Origin: Pseudozyma flocculosa PF-1
Lineage: Eukaryota > Basidiomycota > Ustilaginomycetes > Ustilaginales > Ustilaginaceae
DNA: 64,000 nucleotides
Reading direction: 5' to 3'
Assembly: GCF_000417875.1 (NCBI RefSeq)
Contig: NW_006920879.1
Location: 687,211-751,210 of the forward strand
Positions 32,051-43,991 of this stretch are shown here, piece by piece; positions within the stretch are counted from its first letter, which is position 1, and the number at the start of each line of letters is the position of its first letter. The position numbers were made by a program, and so were the translations under genes. The notes under the pieces are model-generated. The model saw nothing but the letters and a program-made list of their open reading frames with translations, was not told the origin of the DNA and did no database searches.

Positions 32051-35000
32051 TCAGTTGGCGCGCTTCTTGCTGCCCTTGGCCTTGACCACCTTGAAGCCGC
32101 CGAAGCTGTCGACGCCCGCCTTGGCCGAGCCCGGGCCCTTCATGACGTCGGCGGCGCTTCGCGCCATCTGCGGCGACGTGGCGCCGCCGCTGCTGCGTCC
32201 GCCAATGCCGCCGCCGCTGCTGCCGCTACCGCCACCGAAGCCTGCCGCGCCGCTTCCAAAGGTGCCCATGCCGCCCGAGCTGCCGGCCGACGACCACTTG
32301 GACTGGAACGGCGTCGAGGCCGACGATGCGCCGCCGCCCGACGACACCGACGAAGACGACGAGTACGGGTGCTGCTGCCGGCCCTGGACGTCCATCTTGC
32401 GCTTCGACACAAAGTCGGCGGCGAACCGGCGTCCGTCGAGCGTGCTGCTGTTGGCGTAGACGCTCTCGGCGATGATCTCGATGACGTCCGGCGATGGGTC
32501 CAGCGGGAACGACATCAGCATCTCGATAAAGTCGTCGACCCGGATCGTCAGGCCCTTGAGGTTGTCCTTGAGGTAGCGCACGAACTCGGGACTGGGCGAG
32601 TTGATGTCGTTGAAGGCGGGGGCGGCGGCGGGCGCAGGCTTGGGCTTGAGCGCGCTGCCGACGCTGCCGGACGTAGGGGCTGCGAGGTGGCGCGTGTGGG
32701 CGTCGAGGGCGCCGGCGAACCCGCCGCCGCCGAAGCCGGCTTAGCTCCCGCGGTGATCCAGCCCCGAGCCGGCAGCCGGCACGACNNNNNNNNNNNNNNN
32801 NNNNNNNNNNNNNNNNNNNNNNNNNNNNNNNNNNNNNNNNNNNNNNNNNNNNNNNNNNNNNNNNNNNNNNNNNNNNNNNNNNNNNNNNNNNNNNNNNNNN
32901 NNNNNNNNNNNNNNNNNNNNNNNNNNNNNNNNNNNNNNNNNNNNNNNNNNNNNNNNNNNNNNCATGCTCGTGGGCAAGTCGATGTTGCCAGAGGCAGCGG
33001 CGGCGCTCGCGGCAGCCTTGGCACGCTGGGCGGCGGCCGCCCGCTCGGCAGCCTTCCGGGCCTCGGCCCGCTTGGCCTCGGCCTCTTGGATTTCGCGCAG
33101 ACTGGGTCCGGGAGTGCCCGACGAGGAGGCGTCGTCACGCGAGGCCCATGGGGCGGGCTTCGACGTCGGCGTCGACGATTCGCCGGCCGCATCCGGCAGC
33201 CATGCAGAGAGCGGCACCTGATTGAGACTGGCGCTCTCCTCCTCCGGGGCACGGCGGAACTGCTCCTGGGAGACGACCCGGACGTTGCCGGACGTGGCTG
33301 TCGCCGCCGCCGCCGCCGCCTGCTGCTGACGGGTAGTGGGCCGCTTTGCAGCCTCGCCCTTGGTGTCGGAACGGTTGGCTGTGCGGCGCGCATCGGTGGT
33401 AGCGGCGACTGAAGTGGGAGCCTTGCTGGGGAGGGTAAGCCCGGGCATCGACGAGAGGTCCGGCTCGGAGGCGAATTCGACAGCCGAAGGGCTCTGAGGC
33501 CACAGCTGCTCCGGACCCGGCTCCTCCACTGCCGTGGGGGCCGGTGCAGCCTCGACCTCAGCCTTTGGCGGCTCGGCGGACTTCGGCTCGGTTGCCTTGA
33601 CCTCGGGCTCCTTTGCGGGGTGTGCCTCCTCTTGCGCCTGGGCTTCTACTTCCTTGGGGGTGGCGGCTTGAGCTTGCGCACTATCGCGAAGCCCATCGGC
33701 CTCCGGGATTGGCTCTACGGCCGTGGTCGTAGCAGACTCTTCGCGCCTGTCTTCAAATGCATCGGACTTTTGCTCGAGGGCCGGGCTGGGCGCCGCAGGT
33801 GACCGTGCGCGTCGCGGAGTGCCGATGGGGTCGCTGAATGGCTTGGCGCTTTCGTGACGAAAGCCTCCCTCCTGAAAGTCGTGCGCCTGGCGGTTCAAGG
33901 CCTCGGGCGTCATGTTGCCCTGGCTGCTCCAGGCGCCCTGGGCGTCCCACTGGCCGGGCCGGTTGTTGAACGGATTCGGCTGGTCAAAGTGGGAGCGCGG
34001 CGTCGAGGGCCCCTTGGCCCACGCTCCGCCTTGGTCGGGACCAGCGCCGCCTCGCTGGTGGAAGGCCTCGAACGCCTGGCGCTCGGCCATCAGGGGGCTC
34101 GGGTGGCCGGTAAAGGCGGGATCGAAAGACGGCAGCCCTCCGTGCGGGGCCCAGCTGGCTGCGCCCGGAGCATCCCAGCCGCCACGGCCAAGGACTCCCA
34201 TGAAGGGGTCCAGCTGTCCGTACCCAAGGTTCTGACCGCGAGCAGCAGCGGCGGCGGCGGCCTGCCTCTGCTCCTGCAGCTCGCGCTCTCGGATCAAGGC
34301 GACGAGCTCTTCCTGGGTCCGGAAGCGGTTGTCGAGGCCGGCACCCTGGCCTGCAAACATGTCCGGTCGCCCAAACGGCGACATCGGCTGCGGAGTCGTC
34401 GTGCCAAAGCCCAGGTTGAGCTGTGAAGGCCACTGCTGCTGGTTCTGCGACGCACCGTTCCAGCCAGCGCCGCCGCCGCCGCCGCCGCCCAGCGAGTCCA
34501 CCTGGCCGGAGACAGCGAAGCGGGAAGCATCGTGGTCTTGGTCGATCCGGCTGTCGGAGGCGGCATCGTCGCCGCTGCCAGGAGGGCTGACGAGCGAGCT
34601 CCTCCGGGTGTCCGGTTGGCCTTGCGCGTTCTTGAAGGCGTCGGGAGGCTGCAGCCAGCTGTGCGGTGGGACCAGGAAAGGCTGGAGCGCGTTGCCGATG
34701 GCTGCGATGACCTGCACCAGTGGGCGGAATTCGTCATCCTCCTGCCTACGGACCAGGAGATCGTCGGAGAAGTAGCTCTGGCGGTACCAGTCCTGCATGA
34801 CGACGGCCGTGAAGGGACCTTGCACCTGGCCCGACGGGTCTCGGTACAGCCATAGGGCCGTGTCGGCAGACCAAGTCGGCGGGGTCGGCTGTTCCGGGTT
34901 CGGCGGGAGCATCTGAGCCGATGGATCGTCCTCGTCCAGCTTGAGCGAGCCGAGGACTGCGGTAGCGTGCTGCGCGAGGTCTGAGTCCATGCTCGTGTCG

Positions 35001-36584
35001 TGGGCATTGGTAGAAGAGAGGGCGCCCCTGCCGTGATCCTCGGCAGATCCTCTACGTTCGGCGCGTCCGTGCTGTTCGTTGCGTCCGTCGGCGTCGCCGT
35101 GGCCCGTCCCGTTGGCCTCGGCGTCGCCCGGGACCGTGCCGGCCTTGAAGTGGCTGGCCTGCCGTTCTCTCTTGCGGTCGTAACCGGCGAACTTGTTGAA
35201 GCCGGCACTGCCATCGGCCGGAGGCCCGATCGGTCCTTCGCCGGGTTGTCGATCCCTGGTGCGGCCGAACCTGGCGGAAGGTGCGCCACCCTCGTTGCCC
35301 TCGGGCTCTTGGACCGCCTGGCCTGTGCCCTCCCCGACACCAGCCTTGCCCCGGGCCTTGTTGGAGCTGAAGGCTTCCGCGAAGCCAGCGCTGCCGCGAC
35401 TGGCCTGTGCTGAGCCTTGCGACGGCGAAGTGACATCCTCGGACCCGGATTTAGCACCTCCGCGAGAGCCGGCTGAATGCAGACAGCATGGGGTAACGGG
35501 ACGTGTAAGTAGGGCTTGGAAGAGCGGCACGCCGTGACACCAGAGGAGACAGGTTGTCCACTGCTGAAGTACTCACCCGTAGAGCCATTGTCGCTGTCCA
35601 TTCTCTTCCGACTCTGGGGTCCGACACCCGAGAGCACGCCGCCCTGGATGCCGCCGAAGCGCTCGCGCGGTATGGATGGCGAAAGCGGGCGGCCAGCAGC
35701 GACGGTCGAGGTGAGGGCACTGCTCGAAGCACGCTGAAAGAGGCCCGGCCTCTCTTTGTCGGCCCGATCCCAGTTCGAGGTGCCCGCAGATCCAAAGCCG
35801 CCGGAGGATCCGCCAGAGGTTGAGCGAGCATTGATTCCGCGAGGCTCGCCACCCAAGCTGGGGGACAACGGACCGGCCCCGGCGCCCAGCTCTGCAAAGT
35901 TCGAGGGACGTCGCTGCTCCCGATCGGCGCCGGTCTGAAGGGATCGAGCGTCAGGTGGGGCGAAAAGGACGGCGAACAACAAGACGGCATGTCAGTCGCG
36001 GTCAGCGAGGTGGGAAGGGAAGGGCCGCCGTCGTTGGCCGTGGAGGAAATGCTCACCTTTTTACGTCCGGCCGAACCCGCTTTGTCCGTGCCCGCACCGC
36101 CCTCGAGAGGACTGGCCTCGCTCTGCGCAGGCTTGGCGGGCCGGTCGGTGCTGTACAGGCTCAGCAGCTTTTCGCGCGACTGCCGATCTTTGGCCGAAGC
36201 CGCGCCGTTGGACAAGGCCGACGAAGCGACGCTATCCCCGTCCTGCGAGCTGCCGCCGAAAGCCTGATGCTGATGGGAGCCCGCCGCCGCTGCCGACGCG
36301 GCGCCTCCTGCTGCAGCAGCAAAGGAGAAGGCGCCGGGCGAGGTGACCGTGGGGCTCGTCACCGGCGTAGGGCCATTGAGGACGGCGCCTAGGCCGCCAC
36401 CCATGGCTCCGTTTCGCTTGCCCGTCGCTGCGGGGCCACCAGTTGGGGTCGCGCCGTTCTCGCTGCGGCCAGAGGAAGCTGCACCTGCGGGGGACGAGGG
36501 GTCCTTGCCGATGCTGTTCGACGAGTTGTTCTTGACCGGAGCCTTGCGCATCCATTCGGGGCCGAATTGCATCGAGGTAGCCAT
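32051..36584 (-). CDS. GYF-domain protein (Smy2/GIGYF family), interrupted by an assembly gap
   Basis: GYF proteins bind proline-rich partners and act in mRNA silencing and vesicle traffic. Exons: 36057-36584 (start MATSMQFGPEWM), 35577-35934 (TGADREQRRPSNFAEL), 32963-35472, and after the gap a terminal part ending at 32051. The GYF domain (about residue 500-560) reads WLYRDPSGQVQGPF with a downstream YFSDDLLVRR. A long Gln/Ala/Pro/Glu-rich region with a charged helix (about 33000-33090) follows. The conserved C-terminal block is SPSPEFVRYLK...SVYANSSTLDGRRFA. An in-frame TAA at 32741-32743 sits 42 nt from the gap. An intron with its donor in the gap and its acceptor near 32680 (CTCGCAG) would remove it; otherwise the gap edge is misassembled. 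Confidence 0.88.
32786..32962. other. assembly gap (177 N)
   Basis: A run of 177 unknown bases inside the GYF-domain gene, between its charged helical region and its C-terminal block. True length is unknown. Confidence 0.99.
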
Positions 36585-37283
36585 CTTGTGCGGTTTGTGA
36601 AGGGGGCGGGCGGTGCTGAAGCGGTGCGAGAACGAGCAAAAGGGAGGATGCAGCGGTGTGGCGTTGCGAGACTGAAGTCGACGGCAGGCAGTTGGACGAG
36701 GACGGCTTGATCTGATGCGCAGGGCACGACCAACAAGCTCGAGCTCGCTAGGGCGGTCGGGACGGGGAGACTTGCGAAGAGTGACAGAGAGCGAGAGGAA
36801 GAGAGATGTCCGAAGAGGGCGATCTCGACTGGACGGTCTGGGGCGAGGGAGGCTGAGTGGCTGCCACAGAGGTGGTAGGATAGCCAGACGGGGCGGCGAT
36901 CGTTGAGTTGACGACGAAAAGAGATTTGCGGAGCTTTGCACGAGGGCGACGAGGTGTATGCCTGGGACGGACTGTTTCTCGCCAGGATTAGGTAGACGAT
37001 CCTACGAAGGGGTTCGTGTTCAGGTTGCGGGGCCGGAGCGATGGGCGCGAGCGTGTGTGTCTTTGGACTGGAGCAAGCCTGTGGCTGATGCAGAGATGCA
37101 AGGCAGTCTTAGAGTGTGTGTGCGAGCGAGGCGGTGGCGATGAGGGTGAGCAGATGAGCGATGGAGAGGCAGACGGGAAGAGCGAGAGTAGTGGAAAGAC
37201 GAGGTCGACTGAGTGCGTGCGTGCGTGCGAGCTTGTCTGGTTGGTCCATGGGACGGGCGGACGGCCGGTCGGTCCGTCGCCCA

Positions 37284-37307
37284 TCTCTCTCTCTCTCTCT
37301 CTCTCTC
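37284..37307. repeat. CT dinucleotide microsatellite
   Basis: About 12 CT units in the upstream region of the GYF gene. Confidence 0.9.
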
Positions 37308-38165
37308 GCGCTCGCGCACTCAGACTTGTGCCCTCTGTCGCCTGCCCTAGCCTGGCCTCGCCTGGCCTGGCCCGCCCACGCAGACAGACAAGGGCTAGCC
37401 AGCCAGCTTTTGCTTCTGCGCTCTCTTTTTTTCTTTTCTCGCCCGGCCCCGGCAATTTGCCTCGCGCTCCGCCTGGCCTGGCCCAGGCTGGCCTGCGTGA
37501 CTGCCTGCCCACCAGGCTGGCTCTTTTTCGCCTGCCCAGGTAAAGAGGCTCAGGCCGGGGCAGCCTCTGGCTGGCAACGGCGCGGCACGCCCGCCCGGCA
37601 AGGCGGCCAGTCTCGTCACCCACTCGGCACACGACGGGCAAGTCGACGTGCTGTCAAATCCAACCAACTACCTGCCTCAGCTGGTGAGCAGGATCCTCGG
37701 AGGCTGCACTCGACTCTCAAAGCCTTCGAAGTAGGCGGCCGAGTCGGAGGACGGAAGGGTACCGTGCTCTCTCGAGCCGCTTGCTGGTCGGGTCTCAAGA
37801 AGACGGCAGAGTGAGACAGAAGCCGGATCTCGGGACTGGAAGGCTCAGCGAGCGGCTGGGCGTTGGATTTCTTCGCACGCCAGCCAACCAGGCCCGGCGC
37901 TGCTCCGACCCGCCTCGTGGTCGGCCACCCGGGTGCTTCGATCACCCTGCAGGCGCGCGGCGGCTCGTGTGGTTCTGGCAGCCAAGTCACGGACATCGTC
38001 ACAGATCGCTCAGCAGTCAGGCCAGAGCTGGCTCCGGGCATGGCGCAGGCCAGGGACACGTCTAGAGCGAGTCGGGGGAGAGGGATGCGAATGCAGCTTC
38101 TATCAATGGTTGCAACGCGACAGAGACATGAGAGGATGCTGTGGAACCGGAACCTCGTGCTGAGT

Positions 38166-38305
38166 TTAGCTCGACTTGGGCGCGTCGCCGCTGCTCTCGC
38201 TCTTGGATGAGTCCTTGGACGAGTCTTTGGACGAGTCCTTGCCTCCGTTCTTGCTGTCCTCGGCCGACGAAGGGGCGGCCGGCGACGGCGACGCAGTCTT
38301 TTGAC
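38166..38305 (-). other. possible alternative terminal exon of MDJ1
   Basis: On the minus strand, a TGTACAG acceptor is followed by an open frame (GQKTASPSPAAPSSAED...) with three KDSS units, ending in TAA at 38166-38168. It is in phase with a GTAGGT donor inside the last MDJ1 exon (near 38776), which would replace the GLLGKAWSWLTGRK tail. It may equally be chance. Confidence 0.25.
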
Positions 38306-38524
38306 CTGTACAAATCACGGAGGGATTGAATGCCGGTCCCGCGGGAGAGAGGAAGGGAGAGGTGATGCCATTCGCCCGGTCAGTGACCGTCCTTTTAATT
38401 GATACACTCGAGGTGGGAGCGTGGCTGTAGTGCCATCAGGTCGGGCTGCTGTGACATGAAGATGAGAGAGAGGGGTAGAGAGAGGTCGGGCCAACCTACT
38501 ACCATCGGCTGGACACCGTCCGCC

Positions 38525-40449
38525 TCACTTCCTCCCCGTCAGCCAGCTCCATGCCTTGCCCAGCAGCCCTCCGTCGTCTTGAGATTGGCCTTCAGGGGCG
38601 GCCGACGAGCCCCTGTCGGCATTGGAAGCCGACGGCGGATCGTGCGAAGGGCCCGCGGTGGCGCCGGGTGTGTGACCGGGGCCCGACGCCGGGGCGCTGC
38701 GCGGCGAGCCCTCTTGTGCTGGGTTGCTGCCGGTATAGTCGCTGCGAGAAGATGGATGGATGGTGTACCTACCTTTGGTCGCCTTGGACTGCGGTGTGGA
38801 GCCAGCGCCCGCTCCTGCCTCGGCCTTTGGTGCCGACGCCGACGTCGAGGGCGCAGGTCGAGCCGACGATTCTGCCTGCGTCTTCTGCCCAGGCGCCGCC
38901 GCAGCCGCTGCGGGCTTTGGCGCACGTCCTTCGACCTCGTCGGCGTACTGCTGCAGAATCTCACGCTGTCGCTTCGTCAACGATCTGCGGAAATCGAGCC
39001 GACGGGCCGAGCGAGAGACAAGGGGAAGGTGGAAGAATCAGCGACAGCCCGCTTGCGCGACCGAGAGGCCTCCCCCTTTCGCTGTACTCACCGAGGCATC
39101 GACACGTCAAACTGGACCATGAGGTCGCCCTTCTGGCCCCTCCGGGTGGGCGAGGCGACGCCGCGGCCCTGCAGGATCATCTCCTCGCCGACCTGGGTGC
39201 CGGCAGGCACGCGCACCTCGACCGGTCCGTCGAGGGTGGGAACGCGCACCTTGCCGCCAAGGATGGCTGTGTGGAACGGGATCTGGGCCGGGAAAAAGAG
39301 CGTCGATCCCTGCCTCCGCCAGATCTTGCTCGGGGCCACGTTGATCCGCACGTAGAGCGATCCGGGGACGCCGGCGCCCGAGAGCGGCACATCGCCGAAG
39401 CCATCCTTGCGGATGCGGAAGCCGTCGTCGACGCCGGCAGGGAGGTCAATCTCGACCTCCTTGCGACCCCGGACGCGGCCAAGGCCGTCGCAGCTCTTGC
39501 ATCCGTCGCCGGGAGCCACGGTGGTGCCGGCACCGCCGCAGCTGGGGCAGGTGGTCGCCATCTGGAAGCCGCTCTGGATGACAAAGGTGCGGGTTCCGGT
39601 GCCGTTGCAGGTGGCGCAGGTCGACTTTTTGGCGCCAGCCTTCATGCCGGAGCCGGAGCAGGTGCCGCAGCGCTCGACGGGGTTGATGACGACCTTGCGC
39701 TTTGTCCCCTTGCACGCCTCCTCAAAGGTGATGTTGACGGTCGTCTCGAGGTCGTCGCCGCGGGCCTCTCCCGCGAAGCCGGCGCCTCCGAAGCCGGGCC
39801 CGCGCTGACCGGCCCTCTGGCCTCCAAAGGCGCCAAATAGGCTCTCAAAGATGGAGCCCGCGTTGCCGGCGTTGGAGAAGCCGCCAAAGTCCTGGAAGCC
39901 GCCGAAGCCGCCCGCTCCGAAGGGCGAGGAGCCACCGCCGCCGAATGGGTCGAACCCGGGCTGGCCGTCGGTGGTGCCGTACTGGTCGTAGGCGGCGCGC
40001 TTCTTTTCGTCGCTGAGGATGTCATAGGCGCTCTGGATCTCTACGAAGCGCTCCTTGGCGCCCTTTTCCTTGTTCGTGTCCGGATGGAACTTTTTGGCGA
40101 GGTCGTAGTAGGCGCGCTTGATGTCCTTTGCGGCGGCATCCTTCTTGACGCCGAGCGTGGCGTAGGGGTCCTTGGCTGAGGCGAGCTGGGCGCGGGTCGA
40201 GGAAAAGGCACGCACCGACGACGACGGCGACGGCGGCTGCAGCTTGCCGCAGGAGCGGCACTGACCGAGGCGCAGGGCGGACCGAGGCAGAGTGACGAGG
40301 GTTCGCGAGGAGCTGGGCTCGGACCGAGCAAGGGAGGGGGCGCGTGGCTTGCCACCCAGCCTAGCAGTGGCGGAAGCAGCCGATCCACCGCCCGGTAAGA
40401 TGGCGGCGGCGCTGCGAGCTGCTGCTGCTGCTGCTGTTGCCGTCTGCAT
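38525..40449 (-). CDS. MDJ1: mitochondrial DnaJ/Hsp40 co-chaperone MDJ1
   Basis: J-protein partner of matrix Hsp70 in protein folding. Two exons (39092-40449, 38525-38984) give 605 residues. An Ala/Arg/Ser-rich presequence (about 1-90) fits matrix import. The J domain (about 94-158) has HPD at 122-124. Next come a Gly/Phe-rich linker, four zinc-finger repeats (CGTCSGSG, CATCNGTG, CPSCGGAG, CKSCDGLG) and the client-binding domain (PAGVDDGFRIR, GDLMVQFDVSMP). The tail is an Ala/Pro/Ser-rich extension ending in a short hydrophobic helix GLLGKAWSWL. The type I architecture is complete. It is divergent from the AT-hook gene. Confidence 0.96.
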
Positions 40450-41460
40450 TGTCGTCGAGCTGCCAATTAGTCCGTGATCAGGGGGCAGTGAGCCTGTACG
40501 TTGCGGTGACGGCTAAAACGGGTCGTGCCTATCGGAGCCAGGCCGATTCAGTAGGAAGGGTCGATGATACGTTTGCTCGGCGACGCCGCTAGGCAACTTG
40601 GAGTGTCGAATCCAGAATAATGCTGCGGCCGTCGGCTGAAGCGATGGGAGAAGGAGGGCAGCGGATGCGATGCACCGGACCTTGAGAGCAGAGTTGCAGA
40701 GCAATAGCAAGGAGAGGTGAGAGGGATGAAGCAGGAGGGGGATGGGGAGGCGGATGTGCGGAGTAGGCGAAAGCGTGAAAGGCTGCTTGTTCCGGGCCTG
40801 TCGATTCTTCCTGCCTCTTCAAGAGCTGAAGGCGGGGGCCGGAGGTCAGAGAGTCGTCTGGCCATCGGTGGCTGCTCCACTTTCGCCCCCCGGTGGCCGG
40901 GCGAGCCAGCCAGCCTCTCTCTGGAAGATTCCGTGTCTTTGCGTCAGCCGGGCCAGCAGCATCCCTCGGAGCCGACTCCGAAGAGTGCCCTAGCCTGTCC
41001 TTGCCAAGCTGACGCTCAGGTCTCGCTGCCGGCCAAGAACGCGACACGACGCCCGAATCCCGGCAGGCCCCTGCCGCTGCCCCCGATGCTGCATACCCTT
41101 CTGATGTCCCAGCGCCACCTCTTCCCACCACCACGACTGCCGTCGCGACCTCTCTCATCCCCGCCTTTGCCTTCCTGCCTTTCGACTACACTCGAAGCCC
41201 CCTTGCTCGCAAGGGTGCCGTTCAAGCTCCTGCCTCGGCACCAATCTCCTGCAGCTCACTGTGCTCTGTCCGGCCTTGAGATCCTGCCCAGCTTCTAGTC
41301 TCACTCGCCAGCAGTAGTAACACGCGCTTTTCCAGCCCGTGTCGCTGAAGCGAGATCCAAGGCCAAGAGGAGGCTTTTCAGGCTCGCGAGGCGCCGCGTG
41401 GGACCGTTCAGCTGCCTCTGTCCTCCGTCTCCGCGCGATCGCGCGATCGCCGTGGCCGCC
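40450..41460. promoter_or_regulatory. shared upstream region of MDJ1 and the AT-hook gene
   Basis: About 1 kb between divergent starts. A CCAGCCAGCC patch lies near 40910. A GCGATCGCGATCGC-type palindrome lies at 41436-41450 just before the AT-hook start. No other gene is supported. Confidence 0.45.
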
Positions 41461-42021
41461 ATGTTCAACCGAAACGCCTATCCCCACTCCTTTCAGCATC
41501 GAGCCTCGAACTCGTCGCAATGGGATCCAGGTCACGCCAGCACAAGCGCCGTCTCCAACGCGCCCGTCTTATCCACGTCGTCTTACGGCGAGAATGCCGG
41601 TAGCGCCAGCACCAGCAGCGGCAACCCTGCGAGCTTCCAGCACCGCAGCGACGTTGCGTCTTCCGCCTACCAGGGCTACTCCCAGACCTACCCCGGCCAC
41701 CGTGTGCAAGGCCAGGGGCCGAGTCAAAGCAGCCTGAGCGAAGGCCTCGGGCCCTCAGCATCTTCGCACCAGTCACGCGGATACGCGGACGCTCCATCGG
41801 CCCATAGCAGTGCCCAGGAAGCCGATCAGCGGAACATCCTCTTTGGCTCGCAGCTCGGCGCACATCGCGTCCAGGGCTACGGCAGCTATAGCCCTGTCGC
41901 TGCTCACCAGGTCCAGGCCCTGTCGCGGGAGAAGCCGCAGTCGCCTGCGCAGCTGCACCAGACCGCCCACACCCACGCGCAGCCGGACGATCAGCAGCCC
42001 CAGTATCATCACCATCACCAC

Positions 42022-42070
<49 letters not shown>

Positions 42071-43490
42071 AGCAACAGCAGCAGCAGCAGAGATACTCGA
42101 GAGCCTTCGATCAGCAGTATGCAGCGACATCGGCGTCGCAAAGCACATACGCTGGCAATGCCAGTGAGCAGACCTCCAGCTCCTGGAACCCCTATGCCGC
42201 CGCAGCATCCGCGCAGCAGCAGCAGCACCATCAGCAACAACAGCAGCATCAACAGGCACAACAGCACCAGGCGACTCTACGGGATCCTGTGACGTCGCAC
42301 TCGAGCCTCGGCACCGTGTCTGGGTCCGCCCTCTACAACAGCTCCGGCCCACCGGGTCCCAGCGCGGCTGCAGTGTCGGAAAACAAGGCTGCCCCGCCCT
42401 CTGCAGCTCCGCAGGCCCAAGCTTCGCCGCAGCCTGCAGCAGCGCCGGCAAAGCCGGCAAAGGCCACCCGGGCGCCTAGAAAGAAGAAGGCCGAGGCTGC
42501 GGCAAGCGCGCAGGCCGCCCCTGCGGGCATGAGCGACGTGCTCAACGGCCCTGCGGGCAACAAGGCCAACGGCACCGCAAACACGGCAGCCTACATCGAC
42601 CCCTCGCAGACGTACCTCCTGCCGCCAAGCCACCCGGTCGCGCCACCCGCCGAGGTCAAGGTGCCCAAGAAGAGGGGCAGGAAGAGCGCGGCCGAGAAAC
42701 GGGCCGAAGCCGAAGCCGAGGCAGCAGCAGCAGCAGCAAAGGCGCAGGCAGAGGCAGAATCGGCGGCGGCGGCAGCAGCAGCAGAGGCAAAAGCAGTGGC
42801 AGCTGCCGCGGCGGCAGCGGCAGCGGCAGAGGAGCCGCCCAAGAAGAGACCCCGGGGCCGGCCGAGGACGGTCAAGCCCGCCGATGGTAGCGCTCCCGCG
42901 CCGGCGGCGAAGCGAGGGCCCAAAAAGGCAGCGGCCCAAGCAGTCGCTCCTGCTGCAGCTGCGGCCCCACCCAGTAACCCTGCTGCGAGTGACGCTGCGC
43001 CGACCGCGGGCGTTCCAGCCGCTGGAGGTGAAGGAGGCGAGGCCGCCCCGCCCGTCAAGCGAAAGCGAGGCAGGCCTTCGCTGCCCGACGGACCCAAGTC
43101 GCGGTATACGGCCATGTGGAGAGACGTGAGTTGCCGAACGAGTGTGGCGTCGCGGCAGGGAGTGACGCAGCGGACCGTGCGGACGTCGTTTCGCCCGATG
43201 CGCGCGGTGCCCCCAAGCCGACGGAGACGAGACTGACCCTGACTCGCGCACCGACCTCCTTCCGCGCTCCTCCCACCCTGGCTCGTCCCACTCCTCCTCT
43301 TGTCGCGACGATGACGGCGGCGCAGCAAATGATTGAAAAGATCCGCGAGATGCGCATCTTTGGCAACGTCATCGAGGACGAGCAGATGCAGGAGGACTTT
43401 GACCGCCTCGTCGTGCAGCTCGAGACGATGGCCAACGGCAAGATTGTCGGTGATGCCAAGGCGACGGCGGCGACGGGCGCAGCTGTCTAG
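41461..43490 (+). CDS. AT-hook protein with a long polyglutamine tract
   Basis: Likely nuclear DNA-binding or chromatin protein. Two exons (41461-43125, 43326-43490) give 609 residues. The N-terminal 300 residues are Ser/Gln/Tyr/His-rich and disordered-looking, with five His then 23 Gln (residues about 183-210). Three AT-hook-type cores follow: KKRGRK (about 403), KRPRGRPR (about 462) and KRKRGRP (about 533), separated by Ala-rich helices. The C-terminus after the intron (QMIEKIREMRIFGNV, then a Glu/Asp-rich helix) looks folded and conserved but is not recognised. The second exon acceptor chosen is CGCAG at 43325 after a pyrimidine tract. No enzymatic domain. Confidence 0.85.
42022..42090 (+). 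repeat. CAG/CAA repeat encoding 23 Gln
   Basis: In-frame CAG with scattered CAA codons, directly after a five-His run. The CAA interruptions lie at the start and in the last third. Confidence 0.97.
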
Positions 43491-43991
43491 TGCAGTGCAA
43501 GGATCGTCGTGTCGTCTTTTCGACTTTCGACGATGGTTTCGGCAGCAGTGTCCGCCCTACCACCGCGTGTGCGGTCTTGGCTGCCCGACGGCCTTTGCCT
43601 CCCGCCTCAGATCGTCCCCGCACCGCTCGCGCTATGATGGATCCGTGCGCCATCTGGCCCCGTCCGCAATGATACCCTGCTGGGCACGGCGCGGTCATCT
43701 GTCGATTCGAAGCGGGTGCCGCCGCCCGCACCGCATGTCGCTCGGTGAATTATTTCGGCATTTCCGCTCTGCAAGTCCGCTCCTCTCTTTCCCTCAGCTC
43801 GACTCGACTCGGATTTGGCTGCACGTCGACTCGTCCTTGGCCCCCTGCAACCCTGTCGGTTTCCGCTCACCCTCGAGGGCGGTTGTACTAGTAGTGTCAA
43901 CGATGGCAATCCATGCTCCACGTGCATCTCCATCCCCCATCTCCTCTGCTTCCCCCACCATCGCTTGCCCGCGAGGCGGAGGCGGGGCAAG
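43491..43991. other. convergent intergenic region, 3' UTRs
   Basis: This lies between the stops of the AT-hook gene and the SDR gene. No domain-bearing ORF and no repeats of note. Confidence 0.5.

Larger units (their letters stand above)
36585..38524. other. GYF gene upstream region and MDJ1 3' flank
   Basis: The right-hand part of the GYF 5' leader reaches about 36900. A CT dinucleotide repeat lies at 37284-37307, and GCCTGGC/CCAGGC words are dense at 37345-37560. A possible Ser/Lys/Asp-rich exon on the minus strand (38166-38305) is listed separately. Otherwise no gene is supported. Confidence 0.5.

Noticed and set aside
38744..38776. A 31-nt GT...AG segment inside the last MDJ1 exon as an intron
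   Set aside because: Too short for a fungal spliceosomal intron, and removing it shifts the frame away from the family-like C-terminal helix.
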